Positions 27,519 through 37,485 are shown, counted from the first letter of the stretch. The stretch is DNA of 64,000 nucleotides from Tenacibaculum finnmarkense (GCF_900239185.1 NZ_OENA01000013.1:1-64000), one strand, 5' to 3'. The notes: a model not told the origin generated them from the letters alone. Numbers and translations: made by a program.

Positions 27519-28634
27519 ATGGTAAAAAGTAAACCCAAAATATTACTTTGTGCGCCTCATGGAGGAGCTGTTGGAGGAATTGCCAAGTGGACGGGGCATA
27601 TTTTGACGTATTATGAAATGAAAAAAGATATTTCAGTAGAATTATCTTTGTTTAACATGAAAAGGAAAAATCCTATTTATGCTAATACCTCTAAATTAAA
27701 ACGTATACACAGTGGTCTGAAAGAATATTACAACCTTATCAGAAGTTATAAAAATAAAATTGTTGTTGATAAAATAGATGTTGTTCACATTACATCAAGT
27801 GCTTCTTTCGGTTTATTTCGTGATCTTCTGATGTTGAAATATGCAAAAAAGTCAAATGTAAAAAGTATTATTCATTTTCGTTTTGGGCGTATTCCTGAAT
27901 TATTCGAGAAAAATAATTGGGAAAAACGATTAATAGATAAAGTAATTAAAAAGGCAGATAAAGTAATCGTTATAGATAAATTATCTCATGAAATTTTACT
28001 GAATTATGGTTATAAAAATATAGCACTTTTACCTAATCCATTAGCTCCTATTGTAGATAGTATTATTAAGCAAAATAATACGATTAAAAGGATAGATAGA
28101 ACACTTATGTTTGTAGGTCATATAATTGAAACAAAAGGCGTTTTCGAATTAGTTCGAGTTTGTAAGGAAATACCAAATATTCAATTAAAAATGATTGGAG
28201 CTGTATCTGAAGAAACAAAAGAAAGATTAATTAAATTAGGAGGAATAAACCATCAAAAATGGCTTAATTTCGTTGGTGAATTGGATTTTACAAATGTTAT
28301 AAAAGAAATGCTTTCAGCAGGTGTATTTGTATTGCCTACTTATACAGAAGGGTTTCCAAACGTAATTATTGAAAGTATGGCGTGTGCTTGTCCTATAGTA
28401 GCGTCTTCTGTTGGAGCAATTCCTGAAATGTTAGATTTAAAAGGGAATAAAGACTACGGAATTTGTATTGAAGCAAAAAATGAAAAACAATTAAAAGAAG
28501 CCATTGAAAAAATGATTAATAATCGAGATTTTGCAATCCAATCAGGTAATAATGCACAACGTAGGGTTAATGAATTATATACTATGAAAATAGTTTGTCA
28601 GGAGTTAGAAAGTATTTGGAAATCAATGGTTTAA
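27519..28634 (+). CDS. Glycosyltransferase family 4
   Basis: A 371-aa GT4-type glycosyltransferase. Visible features are the N-terminal glycine loop CAPHGGAVGGIAKWTGHIL, a Rossmann-like second domain beginning at RTLMFVGHIIETKGVFELV, and the donor-site motif PTYTEGFPNVIIESMACACPIVASSVGAIPEM in the C-terminal third (two pieces: LPTYTEGFPNVIIESMACA and PIVASSVGAIPEM). It is separated from the previous GT by 142 nt of AT-rich sequence and precedes fnlA by 12 nt. Base composition returns toward that of the conserved fnl genes here. The sugar donor is not predictable by eye. Confidence 0.85.
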   Translation: MVKSKPKILLCAPHGGAVGGIAKWTGHILTYYEMKKDISVELSLFNMKRKNPIYANTSKLKRIHSGLKEYYNLIRSYKNKIVVDKIDVVHITSSASFGLFRDLLMLKYAKKSNVKSIIHFRFGRIPELFEKNNWEKRLIDKVIKKADKVIVIDKLSHEILLNYGYKNIALLPNPLAPIVDSIIKQNNTIKRIDRTLMFVGHIIETKGVFELVRVCKEIPNIQLKMIGAVSEETKERLIKLGGINHQKWLNFVGELDFTNVIKEMLSAGVFVLPTYTEGFPNVIIESMACACPIVASSVGAIPEMLDLKGNKDYGICIEAKNEKQLKEAIEKMINNRDFAIQSGNNAQRRVNELYTMKIVCQELESIWKSMV

Positions 28635-28646
28635 TAAAAAAAAGAT

Positions 28647-29681
28647 ATGAAAATAAAAAATAAAGTATTATTAATCACAGGAGGTACAGGTTCTTTTGGA
28701 ACAGCAGTATTAAGAAGGTTTATAAATACAGACCACTTTAAAGAAATTCGAATTTTTTCAAGAGATGAAAAAAAACAGGAAGATATGAGAATACAGTTTA
28801 ACAATGATAAACTGAAATTTTATATTGGAGATGTTAGAGATTTTAATAGTGTTGAGCTTGCAGCAAGAGGTGTAGATTATATTTTTCACGCAGCGGCATT
28901 AAAACAAGTTCCTTCTTGTGAATTTTTTCCAATGCAGGCAGTAAAAACAAATGTAATTGGTACGCAAAATGTAATTGATGCAGCAGGGATAAATAAAGTT
29001 AAAAAAGTAATTTGTTTAAGTACAGATAAAGCAGCTTATCCAATCAATGCAATGGGTATTTCTAAAGCAATGATGGAAAAAGTAGCCGTAGCGGCAGCAA
29101 GAAACCTTCAAGATACAACAGTGTGTTTAACACGATATGGAAATGTAATGGCATCAAGAGGTTCTGTAATACCATTATTTGTTAATCAAATTAAAAATGG
29201 AGAAGCATTAACAATTACAGACCCAAAAATGACCCGTTTTTTAATGTCTTTAGATGAAGCTGTTGATTTAGTTTTATTTGCTTTTGAAAATGGAAATTCA
29301 GGAGATTTATTTGTAAATAAAGCACCCGCAGGAACTATTGAAGATTTAGCAGTAGCCTTGAAAGAACTATTTAAAGCAGATACTCCTATAAAAGTTATCG
29401 GAACTCGTCATGGAGAGAAATTGTACGAAACTTTATGTACAAGAGAAGAAATGATGAAAGCTCAAGATATGGGTAATTTCTATAGAGTTCTTGCAGATAA
29501 TCGCGACTTAAATTATGCTCAATATTTTTCAGAAGGAGCTGAAGATGTTTCAAAAATAGAAGATTATCATTCGCACAATACAGAACAGTTAGGTGTTGAA
29601 GGAATGAAAGAATTATTACTAAAATTACCTCTTATCCGTAAAGAAGTTTTAGGAGAGGACGTAATGCAATATCCAGGTTAA
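28647..29681 (+). CDS. fnlA: UDP-GlcNAc 4,6-dehydratase/5-epimerase (FnlA/CapE)
   Basis: First enzyme of UDP-N-acetyl-L-fucosamine synthesis: it dehydrates and epimerises UDP-GlcNAc. The 344-aa SDR protein has LLITGGTGSFGTAVLRRF at residues 8-25, RIFSRDEKKQEDMR, AAALKQVPSCEFFP, STDKAAYPINAMGISKAMMEK with the CapE-type catalytic Met/Lys arrangement, and SRGSVIPLFVNQI with ITDPKMTRFLMSLDEAVDLV. The order fnlA-cupin-fnlB-fnlC-wbuB that follows matches the L-FucNAc cassettes of enteric and staphylococcal surface polysaccharides (established), apart from the inserted cupin gene. Confidence 0.92.
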   Translation: MKIKNKVLLITGGTGSFGTAVLRRFINTDHFKEIRIFSRDEKKQEDMRIQFNNDKLKFYIGDVRDFNSVELAARGVDYIFHAAALKQVPSCEFFPMQAVKTNVIGTQNVIDAAGINKVKKVICLSTDKAAYPINAMGISKAMMEKVAVAAARNLQDTTVCLTRYGNVMASRGSVIPLFVNQIKNGEALTITDPKMTRFLMSLDEAVDLVLFAFENGNSGDLFVNKAPAGTIEDLAVALKELFKADTPIKVIGTRHGEKLYETLCTREEMMKAQDMGNFYRVLADNRDLNYAQYFSEGAEDVSKIEDYHSHNTEQLGVEGMKELLLKLPLIRKEVLGEDVMQYPG

Positions 29682-29683
29682 AA

Positions 29684-30109
29684 ATGGAAAAAACGAAAAT
29701 TTTATCAGGAGGAAATTTTTCTGACCAAAGAGGAACGTTAACATTTAATAACGATTTTGATATGTCTGCGGTTAAACGCATATATACCTTACAAAATACA
29801 ACAACCGATTTTGTAAGAGGTTGGCAAGGGCATACTATTGAACAGCGTTGGTTTTCGTGCTTACAAGGAAGCATTAAGGTTCAATGTATTGAGTTAGATT
29901 CATCTGAAGAACCAAATAAAGATTTACCAATCGAAGAATTTATATTGTCAAGTGAATCTTTGGATGTTTTACATATTCCGGCGGGCTATGTTACTGCAAT
30001 ACAAACATTAAGTAACGACGCAAAATTAGTATCAATGTCTGACTATAAGTTAGGTGAAGTTGATGATGTGGTACGTTATCCATTAGATTATTTTAATTCA
30101 AGAAAATGA
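29684..30109 (+). CDS. WxcM/FdtA-like cupin sugar isomerase
   Basis: A 141-aa small cupin protein inserted between fnlA (2-nt gap) and fnlB (4-nt overlap). The segment RGWQGHTIEQRWFSCLQGSI carries the His-x-x-Glu-Gln-Arg-Trp-Phe text seen in FdtA/QdtA/WxcM-type dTDP-sugar 3,4-ketoisomerases, followed by HIPAGYVTAIQTLS, the second cupin strand set. In other bacteria such proteins isomerise 4-keto-sugar nucleotides. Here it may act on the UDP-4-keto intermediate made by FnlA, or stabilise the pathway; that is inference. FnlB already has its own C-terminal cupin, so this one is additional. It is conserved enough in form to be a real gene. Confidence 0.75.
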   Translation: MEKTKILSGGNFSDQRGTLTFNNDFDMSAVKRIYTLQNTTTDFVRGWQGHTIEQRWFSCLQGSIKVQCIELDSSEEPNKDLPIEEFILSSESLDVLHIPAGYVTAIQTLSNDAKLVSMSDYKLGEVDDVVRYPLDYFNSRK

Positions 30110-31224
30110 AAAAAATAGGAATTACAGGTCAAGGAGGTTTTGTAGGTTCGCACCTATATAACACCTTAGGGTTATCACCAGAAAAATACGAAAGAGTCGT
30201 ATTTAGTAAAGAATTTTTTACCGATGTTCAACAATTAGATGAATTCGTAAAAAAATGTGATGTTATCGTACATTTAGCGGCGATGAACCGTCATCCAGAC
30301 CCTGAGGTTATTTATAATAAAAATATTGAATTAGCACAGTTATTAGTTGATTCGTTAGAAAGAACCAATTCAAAAGCACACGTTTTATTTTCATCTTCTT
30401 CACAGGAAGAAAAAGATAACCTTTACGGGAAATCAAAAAAAGAAGGTAGAGAGTTATTGTGTAAATGGGCAGAAAAAGCAGGCGGGAAATTTACTGGAAT
30501 GATAATTCCAAATGTATTTGGTGCTTTTGGTAAACCAAATTATAATTCATTTATTGCTACTTTTTGTCATAAGTTGGTAACTAATGAAATGCCTGAAATT
30601 AATGTTGATGGAGAAGTAAATTTGATTTATGTTGCCGAATTAGTAGCGCAAATAATCAATCAAATTGAATTAGGAAAAACCAATGAAAATTATGTAATTC
30701 CCTTTACATCTACACATAAGGTTTCTGAAGTGCTATCAAAATTAGAAAATTTTAAAAATTTGTATTTCGAAAAAGGAGAAATTCCGGAACTGAAATCGCA
30801 ATTCGATTTAAATTTATTTAATACATATCGTTCATTTATTGATTATAAAACACATTTTCCAATAAAATTCACAGAACATACTGATCCAAGAGGTGCTTTT
30901 GTTGAGGTAATTCGTTTAGGAATTGGAGGACAATGTTCATTTTCAACAACAGTTCCAGGAATTACAAGAGGAAATCACTTTCATACTCGAAAAGTAGAAC
31001 GTTTTTCAGTTGTTAAAGGAAAAGCCTTAATTCAACTAAGAAAAATTGATTCAGATGAGGTTTTAGATTTTTATTTAGATGGAAACGAACCTGCTTATGT
31101 TGATATGCCAATTTGGTACACGCATAATATTAAAAATATAGGCGATGAAGAATTATTAACAATTTTTTGGATAAACGAGCCTTATAATCCAGAAGATGCT
31201 GATACTTATTTTGTAGAGGTATAA
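30106..31224 (+). CDS. fnlB: UDP-2-acetamido-2,6-dideoxyhexulose 4-reductase with cupin domain (FnlB/CapF)
   Basis: A two-domain enzyme of 372 aa. The N-terminal SDR domain begins IGITGQGGFVGSHLYNTLG (residues 3-21) and has VHLAAMNRHPDPEVIY and FSSSSQEEKDNLYGKSKKEG (YxxxK). The C-terminal cupin (about residues 250-372) has TDPRGAFVEVIRLG, TRGNHFHTRKVERFSVVKG with the metal-ligand histidines, and PIWYTHNIKNIGDEELLTIFW. In CapF the cupin epimerises and the SDR domain reduces the 4-keto sugar toward UDP-N-acetyl-L-pneumosamine (known). The ATG overlaps the stop of the small cupin gene. Confidence 0.92.
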   Translation: MKKIGITGQGGFVGSHLYNTLGLSPEKYERVVFSKEFFTDVQQLDEFVKKCDVIVHLAAMNRHPDPEVIYNKNIELAQLLVDSLERTNSKAHVLFSSSSQEEKDNLYGKSKKEGRELLCKWAEKAGGKFTGMIIPNVFGAFGKPNYNSFIATFCHKLVTNEMPEINVDGEVNLIYVAELVAQIINQIELGKTNENYVIPFTSTHKVSEVLSKLENFKNLYFEKGEIPELKSQFDLNLFNTYRSFIDYKTHFPIKFTEHTDPRGAFVEVIRLGIGGQCSFSTTVPGITRGNHFHTRKVERFSVVKGKALIQLRKIDSDEVLDFYLDGNEPAYVDMPIWYTHNIKNIGDEELLTIFWINEPYNPEDADTYFVEV

Positions 31225-31237
31225 TTAAAAAAATATA

Positions 31238-32377
31238 ATGAAAAAACTAAAAGTAGTAACGGTTGTAGGAACCCGTCCAGAAATTATTAGATTATCGAGA
31301 GTTTTAGTTGCCTTAGATGCTTCTGATGCAATAGAACATACGATTATTCATACAGGGCAAAATTATGATTATGAATTAAACCAAATTTTCTTTGAAGATT
31401 TAGGCTTAAGAAAACCTGATTATTTTTTAGAGGCAGCAGGAAAAACTGCAACGGAAACAATTGGGAATATCCTTATTAAAATTGATCCACTTTTAGAAGA
31501 ATTAAATCCAGAAGCATTTTTAGTTTTAGGAGATACAAATTCATGTCTGTGTGCAATTCCTGCAAAAAAACGTCAAATTCCTATTTTCCATATGGAGGCA
31601 GGAAATCGTTGTTTTGATCAACGTGTTCCTGAGGAAACGAATAGAAAAATTGTAGATCATACAGCAGATGTTAATTTAACATATTCAGATATAGCAAGAG
31701 AATATTTGTTAAGAGAAGGGCTTCCTGCCGATAGAATTATCAAAACAGGTTCGCCAATGTTTGAGGTATTAAACCATTATTTACCTCAAATTAAATCATC
31801 GTCAGTTTTAGATACGTTGAACCTAGAGGAAGGAAAGTTTTTTGTAGTTTCAGCACATAGAGCTGAAAATATTGGTTCAGAAAAGAATTTTGAAGATTTA
31901 ATGCAATCGTTAAACGAAATTGCAACTAAATATAAATATCCAATTATTGTTTCTACACATCCTCGTACAAGAAATATGATTGAGAAAAAGAAGATTAAAA
32001 TGCGTCCAGAAATTCAGCTTTTAAAGCCACTAGGATTTCACGATTATAATGCTTTACAAATGCGTTCGTATGCTGTTTTATCAGATTCGGGAACAATTTC
32101 AGAAGAGTCTTCTATTTTAAATTTTAGAGCATTAAATATCCGTCAGGCACATGAACGTCCAGAGGCAATGGAAGAAGCATCTGTAATGATGGTTGGGTTA
32201 TCGCCAGAACGTATTATGCAAGGTTTAGCACAAGTTTTACAACAAGAAATAGGTGCTACAAGAAACTACCGTCCTGTTGCAGATTATTCTATGCCGAATG
32301 TTTCTGCTAAAATGGTTCGAATTATTTTAAGTTACACCGATTATATAAAAAGAGTTGTTTGGAGTGAGGAAATTTAG
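31238..32377 (+). CDS. fnlC: UDP-N-acetyl-L-fucosamine-forming 2-epimerase (FnlC/CapG)
   Basis: A non-hydrolysing UDP-HexNAc 2-epimerase of 379 aa. Motifs are VVGTRPEIIRLSRVL at the start, IIHTGQNYDYELNQIFF, VLGDTNSCLCAIPAKK, IPIFHMEAGNRCFDQRVPEETNRKI (as IFHMEAGNRCFD and RVPEETNRKIVDH), SAHRAENIGSEKNF, and LSDSGTISEESSILNFRALNIR. Placed after fnlB it should turn UDP-L-PneNAc into UDP-L-FucNAc (FnlC/CapG). The AGNRCFD version, rather than AGLRT, is the FnlC/WbjD-type variant. By fold alone it could be WecB or WbpI, but the operon settles the assignment. Confidence 0.9.
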   Translation: MKKLKVVTVVGTRPEIIRLSRVLVALDASDAIEHTIIHTGQNYDYELNQIFFEDLGLRKPDYFLEAAGKTATETIGNILIKIDPLLEELNPEAFLVLGDTNSCLCAIPAKKRQIPIFHMEAGNRCFDQRVPEETNRKIVDHTADVNLTYSDIAREYLLREGLPADRIIKTGSPMFEVLNHYLPQIKSSSVLDTLNLEEGKFFVVSAHRAENIGSEKNFEDLMQSLNEIATKYKYPIIVSTHPRTRNMIEKKKIKMRPEIQLLKPLGFHDYNALQMRSYAVLSDSGTISEESSILNFRALNIRQAHERPEAMEEASVMMVGLSPERIMQGLAQVLQQEIGATRNYRPVADYSMPNVSAKMVRIILSYTDYIKRVVWSEEI

Positions 32378-32383
32378 AAATAA

Positions 32384-33577
32384 ATGAATATATTATTTTT
32401 AACATTAGTACAGATAGATTCTATTACTGATAGAGGTATTTATCCCGATTTATTACGGAAATTTTGTAATGAAGGACATAAAGTAACTATTGTTACACCT
32501 GTTGAACGAAGAAAAAAAATTAGTACAAATTTAATTAAACACGAAAATATTTCAATTTTACAAGTCAAAACCTTAAATATTCAGAAAACTAATATTTTAG
32601 AGAAAGGACTTGGAACTTTGTTAATTGAATCACAATATTTATCAGCAATAAAGAAATATTTAGCTACTGAAAAATATGATTTAATTTTATATGCGACACC
32701 ACCAATCACTTTTGAGAAAGTTATTCGTTATGTTAAAAAGAAGAATCAAGCAAAAACATATCTTTTGCTAAAAGATATATTTCCTCAAAATGCTGTGGAT
32801 ATGAAAATGATTCGTAAGGGAGGTTTTGTACATCGGTTTTTTTTGAAAAAAGAGAGAAATCTATATGAAATATCAGATACAATTGGGTGCATGTCGGAGG
32901 CAAATGTAGATTTTGTTTTAAAATATAATTCTGAAATTGATAAAAATAAAGTAGAGGTAAACCCTAATACTATTGAACCTATTGAAATAAAATATTCAGA
33001 CGAAGAAAAATACAATATTCGATCTCAATATGGAATTCCATTAAATAAAAAAATATTTGTTTATGGTGGAAATTTAGGGAAACCTCAAGGATTAGGCTTT
33101 CTATTAGAGACTATTACTAGAACGAAAAATCAAGAAGTGTATTTTTTAATAATAGGAGATGGTACAGAGTATCAAAGAATATCTGATTGGTTTAAGGAAC
33201 AAAACCCTACTAATGCTAAATTATTACAACGATTACCAAAATCAGATTATGATAAGTTACTAGCTTCTTGTGATGTAGGTTTAATTTTTTTAGATGAAAA
33301 TTTTTTAATACCTAATTTTCCGTCGCGGTTGTTATCTTATTTAGAAATGAAAATACCTGTATTATCAGCAACAGATTGTAATACAGATATAGGGGATGTC
33401 ATTGAAAATGCAAAATGTGGATACAAAGTCGTAGCAGGAAATCAAGATGAGATGCAACAAAAAATAAGCAAGTTAATGAATGATGATTTTAATGTTTTGT
33501 CTGAAAACTCGTACAACTTATTATTAAATGAATATCTTGTAGAAAGATCATATAAATTAATATTAAATAGGATGTAA
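32384..33577 (+). CDS. wbuB: Glycosyltransferase family 4, WbuB-like (putative L-FucNAc transferase)
   Basis: A 397-aa GT4 glycosyltransferase that starts 6 nt after fnlC. The N-terminal text [20 protein letters not shown] and [20 protein letters not shown], then [18 protein letters not shown], resemble WbuB, the enzyme encoded next to fnlABC in E. coli O26-type loci and proposed to transfer L-FucNAc (established for that context, inference here). The C-terminal domain carries [18 protein letters not shown] and [20 protein letters not shown]. Its stop overlaps the start of the next gene by 1 nt. Confidence 0.82.
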   Translation: MNILFLTLVQIDSITDRGIYPDLLRKFCNEGHKVTIVTPVERRKKISTNLIKHENISILQVKTLNIQKTNILEKGLGTLLIESQYLSAIKKYLATEKYDLILYATPPITFEKVIRYVKKKNQAKTYLLLKDIFPQNAVDMKMIRKGGFVHRFFLKKERNLYEISDTIGCMSEANVDFVLKYNSEIDKNKVEVNPNTIEPIEIKYSDEEKYNIRSQYGIPLNKKIFVYGGNLGKPQGLGFLLETITRTKNQEVYFLIIGDGTEYQRISDWFKEQNPTNAKLLQRLPKSDYDKLLASCDVGLIFLDENFLIPNFPSRLLSYLEMKIPVLSATDCNTDIGDVIENAKCGYKVVAGNQDEMQQKISKLMNDDFNVLSENSYNLLLNEYLVERSYKLILNRM

Positions 33578-34182
33578 TGTATAAAAACTATATTAAACGT
33601 GTTTTCGACTTTCTAATAGCTTTAGTGGCATTAGTTTTATTAAGTCCAATATTTATAATTGTGCTAATTTTATTAAGCATTTATAATAACGGTAAACCTT
33701 TTTTCTTTCAAAAAAGACCGGGTAAAAACCAAGAAATCTTTAAGGTTATCAAGTTTAAAACCATGAACGATAAAAAAGATAGTGATGGAAATTTATTAGC
33801 CGATTCAGAAAGATTAACAAAAGTTGGTAACTTTGTTCGTAAAACATCATTAGACGAACTTCCACAATTATTAAATGTTTTAAAAGGAGATATGAGTTTG
33901 ATAGGTCCAAGACCTTTATTAATTGAATATTTGCCACTGTATAGTAATGAGCAGCAAAGAAGACACGATGTAAAACCAGGAATAACAGGTTTGGCACAGG
34001 TTAATGGGCGTAATGCAATTAGTTGGCAGAAAAAATTTGAATATGATGTTCAATATGTTGATCATATTTCTTTTATTTCAGATGTGAAAATATTTTTTAA
34101 AACCTTTTTAAAAGTGTTTAAATCAGAAGGAATTAGTAAAGAAGGACAAGCAACTACAACCAAGTTTTTAGGCAATGGATAA
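33577..34182 (+). CDS. pglC: Initiating phosphoglycosyltransferase, PglC-like sugar transferase
   Basis: A monotopic membrane enzyme that moves a sugar phosphate from UDP-sugar to undecaprenyl phosphate, starting repeat-unit assembly. The 201-aa size is that of the minimal PglC class rather than the long WbaP/WcaJ class. It has one N-terminal re-entrant hydrophobic segment (residues 10-33), the motif [20 protein letters not shown], the catalytic Asp-Glu dyad in [20 protein letters not shown] and the following IGPRPLL. The two genes after it are PglD- and PglE-like, so the natural substrate is probably UDP-N,N'-diacetylbacillosamine (inference from context). It overlaps wbuB by 1 nt and the pglD-like gene by 8 nt. 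Confidence 0.87.
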   Translation: MYKNYIKRVFDFLIALVALVLLSPIFIIVLILLSIYNNGKPFFFQKRPGKNQEIFKVIKFKTMNDKKDSDGNLLADSERLTKVGNFVRKTSLDELPQLLNVLKGDMSLIGPRPLLIEYLPLYSNEQQRRHDVKPGITGLAQVNGRNAISWQKKFEYDVQYVDHISFISDVKIFFKTFLKVFKSEGISKEGQATTTKFLGNG

Positions 34183-34792
34183 AAGAATTTGTTTGTTTGG
34201 AGCTAGCGGTCATGGAAAGGTAATTAAAGACATCGCTGTTAATAATAATGTTGAGGTTTTTACTTTTGTAGATGATAATCCAAAACTAGAAGTATTACAT
34301 AATATTTCGGTAATAAAATCAGCAGAAATAGCATCTGTTAATACAGAAAATTTTATTATATCAATAGGAAATAATGAAATTAGAAAAAAAATAGCAAATC
34401 AATTAAATGTACAATACACATATTTAATCGATACAACAGCTACTGTTTCAAAATCAGCAAAAATAGCAGCAGGAACAGTTGTAATGCCTTGCGCTGTTAT
34501 TAATGCTGATGTTACTATCGGAAAACATTGTATTATTAATACGGGAGCAATTATAGAGCATGATTGTAGTATTGAAAATTATGTTCATGTATCACCAAAT
34601 GCAATAATAACAGGTGCTGTTTCAATAAAAGAAGGAACTCATATTGGTGCTGGAGCTATTGTAATACCTGGTGTTAAAATAGGAAAATGGGCTACTATTG
34701 GCGCAGGAACGGTAATTATTAAAGACGTTCCTGATTATGCAGTTGTTGTAGGAAATCCAGGTAGGATTATAAAATTTAAAGAAAAAAAATAA
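34175..34792 (+). CDS. pglD: PglD-like UDP-4-amino-sugar acetyltransferase
   Basis: A 205-aa NeuD/PglD-family acetyltransferase. The N-terminal half is a Rossmann-like UDP-sugar-binding domain ([25 protein letters not shown]), the C-terminal half a left-handed beta-helix of hexapeptide repeats ([38 protein letters not shown] with the catalytic-type His, [37 protein letters not shown]). PglD acetylates UDP-4-amino-4,6-dideoxy-GlcNAc to UDP-diNAcBac. It overlaps the pglC-like gene and touches the aminotransferase gene, so the three are one unit. Confidence 0.88.
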   Translation: MDKRICLFGASGHGKVIKDIAVNNNVEVFTFVDDNPKLEVLHNISVIKSAEIASVNTENFIISIGNNEIRKKIANQLNVQYTYLIDTTATVSKSAKIAAGTVVMPCAVINADVTIGKHCIINTGAIIEHDCSIENYVHVSPNAIITGAVSIKEGTHIGAGAIVIPGVKIGKWATIGAGTVIIKDVPDYAVVVGNPGRIIKFKEKK

Positions 34793-35931
34793 TGGATAAA
34801 ATTTGGCTTTCTTCTCCGCATATGGGAGGTTCAGAACAAAAATACGTGCAAGAAGCATTTGATACCAATTGGATAGCACCACTAGGACCAAATGTAAACG
34901 GATTTGAAAAAGATTTAGAAAATTATATTGGTGAAAACTCAAGTGTTGCTTGTTTGGTTTCAGGAACATCAGCAATACATTTAGCTTTAATATTATCAGA
35001 AGTTGGCTTAAATGATGACGTTATTTGTCAGAGCATGACTTTTTCAGCATCAGCAAACCCGATTAAATATCAAGGAGCTAACCCTGTTTTTATCGATAGC
35101 GAAAAAGATACTTGGAATATGTGCCCGATAGCCTTAGAAGAAGCTATTGAAAAAGGCATATCAAAAGGTAAAAAACCAAAAGCGATTATTGTAGTCCATT
35201 TATATGGAATGCCTGCAAAAATGGATGAAATTGTCGCGATTTCAAAAAAACATGGTATCTCTTTAATTGAAGATGCCGCCGAAGCATTAGGAGCTACTTA
35301 CAAAGGGCAGAAATGTGGAACTTTTGGCGATTATGGAATATTATCGTTTAACGGAAATAAAATTATTACCACATCAGGAGGTGGTGCTTTAGTTTGTAAA
35401 TCAGAAAAAAACAAACAAAAAGCCATCTTTTTAGCAACCCAAGCAAGAGATGATGCACCACATTATCAACATTCAGAAGTAGGATATAACTACAGAATGA
35501 GTAATGTTGTAGCGGGTATTGGTAGAGGGCAGATGGAAGTTTTAGATAAACACATCGGTTATCGAAGAGCTAACAATGAATTTTATCAAGAGTTATTTAA
35601 AGATGTTGCAGGAATAACTGTTTTTAAAGAAGCAACGCAAGATTTTTATTCAAATCATTGGTTGAGTGCTATTGTTGTTGATCAAACTATCACAGGTTTT
35701 TCTAGAGAAGATTTACGATTAAGTTTATCGGAAGACAATATAGAATCTCGTCCTTTATGGAAGCCGATGCATTTACAACCAGTTTTTGAAAATACTGATT
35801 ATTATGGAACTGATGTGTCTGAAAAATTATTTACTGACGGATTATGTTTGCCTTCAGGCTCTAATTTAACGGCTGATGATAGAACTAGAATAAAAGAATC
35901 TGTAGCGAAATTATTGAAAAAAAATCAGTAA
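34792..35931 (+). CDS. pglE: PLP-dependent sugar aminotransferase, PglE-like (DegT/DnrJ/EryC1 family)
   Basis: A 379-aa aminotransferase that should convert a UDP-4-keto-6-deoxy-HexNAc to the 4-amino sugar. Motifs: SSPHMGGSEQKYVQEAFDTN and WIAPLGPNVNGFEKDLENYI at the N-terminus, LVSGTSAIHLAL, IIVVHLYGMPAKMDEI, LIEDAAEALGATYKG, and the PLP lysine in LSFNGNKIITTSGGGALV. The C-terminal segment SRPLWKPMHLQPVF is typical of the PglE/LegC-like branch. It begins at the last base of the pglD-like gene. The dehydratase that would make its substrate (PglF type) is at 48787-50688. It ends at a terminator. It could also serve as the missing WbpE, though the PglD neighbour argues for PglE. Confidence 0.88.
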   Translation: MDKIWLSSPHMGGSEQKYVQEAFDTNWIAPLGPNVNGFEKDLENYIGENSSVACLVSGTSAIHLALILSEVGLNDDVICQSMTFSASANPIKYQGANPVFIDSEKDTWNMCPIALEEAIEKGISKGKKPKAIIVVHLYGMPAKMDEIVAISKKHGISLIEDAAEALGATYKGQKCGTFGDYGILSFNGNKIITTSGGGALVCKSEKNKQKAIFLATQARDDAPHYQHSEVGYNYRMSNVVAGIGRGQMEVLDKHIGYRRANNEFYQELFKDVAGITVFKEATQDFYSNHWLSAIVVDQTITGFSREDLRLSLSEDNIESRPLWKPMHLQPVFENTDYYGTDVSEKLFTDGLCLPSGSNLTADDRTRIKESVAKLLKKNQ

Positions 35932-35963
35932 AAAATACTTATAAGTTACTTATTGAAAAAATA

Positions 35964-35996
35964 AAAGCTCAGGATAATTTCTGAGCTTTGTTTTTT
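35964..35996 (+). terminator. Terminator after the pglCDE unit
   Basis: AAAGCTCAG and CTGAGCTTT form a 9-bp stem with an 8-nt loop, followed by G and a T run. Confidence 0.8.
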
Positions 35997-36025
35997 ATAA
36001 ATTAGACGATATTATCATAAAAAAA

Positions 36026-36904
36026 ATGAAAGGCATAATTTTAGCAGGCGGATCAGGAACACGCTTATATCCGATAACAAAAGGCGTATCAAAACAATTA
36101 CTTCCTGTGTACGATAAACCGATGATTTACTATCCGTTATCGGTTTTGATGCTTGCAGGAATCACCGAAATTTTAATAATTTCAACCCCAACCGATTTAC
36201 CTAACTTCAAAATATTATTAGGCGATGGAAGTGATCTAGGAATCACTCTAAAATACGCAGAACAACCATCTCCAGATGGCTTAGCACAAGCCTTTATTAT
36301 TGGTGAAGAATTTATAGCAAACGATGATGTTTGTTTAATTTTAGGCGATAATATTTTTTACGGTCATGGATTACCAGAAATGTTAGCGTCGGCAATTCAT
36401 AATGTTCAAAATGATAAAAAAGCAACTATTTTCGGCTATTATGTAAAAGATGCAAAACGCTACGGAGTCGTTGATTTTGATGCTAATGGCAACGCAATAT
36501 CAATTATTGAAAAACCTGAAAATCCGAAGTCAAATTATGCCGTTGTTGGATTGTATTTTTATCCGAATAATGTTATTAAAATAGCAAAAGAAGTAGTTCC
36601 TTCAGAAAGAGGTGAGTTAGAAATAACGTCTGTAAATCAACAATATTTAGAAGATAAAGAACTAAAAGTTCAACTTATGGGACGTGGTTTCGCTTGGCTA
36701 GATACAGGCACACACGATTCCTTATTAGAGGCAAGTCAATTTATTGAAACCATCGAAAAACGACAAGGTTTAAAAGTAGCTTGTTTGGAAGAAATCGCTT
36801 TATATATGGGATATATATCCAAAGAAAAAGTACGAGAACTCGCCGAACCCTTAAAAAAGAACGGCTACGGACAGTATTTATTAAATTTAGTAAAAGAGAA
36901 CTAA
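36026..36904 (+). CDS. rfbA: Glucose-1-phosphate thymidylyltransferase
   Basis: Makes dTDP-glucose from dTTP and glucose-1-phosphate. The 292-aa protein has the nucleotide-binding motif [24 protein letters not shown] (in pieces [15 protein letters not shown] and [13 protein letters not shown]), [49 protein letters not shown] and [18 protein letters not shown], all characteristic of RmlA/RfbA. Length is normal. It heads a short unit rfbA-rfbC followed by rfbB, and lies just after the terminator of the pgl unit. Confidence 0.95.
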   Translation: MKGIILAGGSGTRLYPITKGVSKQLLPVYDKPMIYYPLSVLMLAGITEILIISTPTDLPNFKILLGDGSDLGITLKYAEQPSPDGLAQAFIIGEEFIANDDVCLILGDNIFYGHGLPEMLASAIHNVQNDKKATIFGYYVKDAKRYGVVDFDANGNAISIIEKPENPKSNYAVVGLYFYPNNVIKIAKEVVPSERGELEITSVNQQYLEDKELKVQLMGRGFAWLDTGTHDSLLEASQFIETIEKRQGLKVACLEEIALYMGYISKEKVRELAEPLKKNGYGQYLLNLVKEN

Positions 36905-36924
36905 TAAAGGCTAATAAAGTTTAA

Positions 36925-37485
36925 ATGAAATTTATCAAAACAGCACTTCTTGATGTGGTTATTATCGAACCAACCGTTTTTAAAGATCAAAGAGGATATT
37001 TTTACGAATCGTTTAATCAAGAAAAATTTAATGCAAATATTGGCGAAAATATAGGCACGATTAATTTTATTCAAGATAACGAATCTAAATCTACTTTTGG
37101 TGTTTTAAGAGGCTTGCATTTTCAAAAACCACCTTTTTCACAAGCAAAATTAGTGCGATGTAATAAAGGAAAAGTATTAGATGTTGTAGTCGATTTACGT
37201 AAAAAATCGCCAACTTTTGGCAAGCATATAACGGTTTTTTTATCCGAAGAAAATAAAAAACAATTATTTGTTCCAAGAGGTTTTGCACATGGTTTTGTGG
37301 TTTTATCCGAAGAAGCTATTTTTTCGTATAAAGTAGATAATACATACGCTCCTTCGCATGAAGACGGTATTTTATGGAACGATAAAACCTTAAATATCGA
37401 TTGGAATATTGCCCAAGAAAAAGTGGTTTTATCAGTAAAAGATGAAATTTTAGGCAATTTTAATCAATTTGATTCTCCTTTTTAA
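36925..37485 (+). CDS. rfbC: dTDP-4-dehydrorhamnose 3,5-epimerase
   Basis: Epimerises dTDP-4-keto-6-deoxyglucose to dTDP-4-keto-L-rhamnose. The 186-aa cupin protein has VFKDQRGYFYESFNQEKF, FIQDNESKSTFGVLRGLHFQ with the catalytic His, VLDVVVDLRKKSPTFGKH and FVPRGFAHGFVVLSEEAIFSYK with DNTYAPSHEDGILWND. It follows rfbA by 20 nt. A family-2 repeat lies between it and rfbB. No rfbD reductase is found anywhere in the window, so the visible pathway stops at the 4-keto sugar. Confidence 0.94.
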   Translation: MKFIKTALLDVVIIEPTVFKDQRGYFYESFNQEKFNANIGENIGTINFIQDNESKSTFGVLRGLHFQKPPFSQAKLVRCNKGKVLDVVVDLRKKSPTFGKHITVFLSEENKKQLFVPRGFAHGFVVLSEEAIFSYKVDNTYAPSHEDGILWNDKTLNIDWNIAQEKVVLSVKDEILGNFNQFDSPF

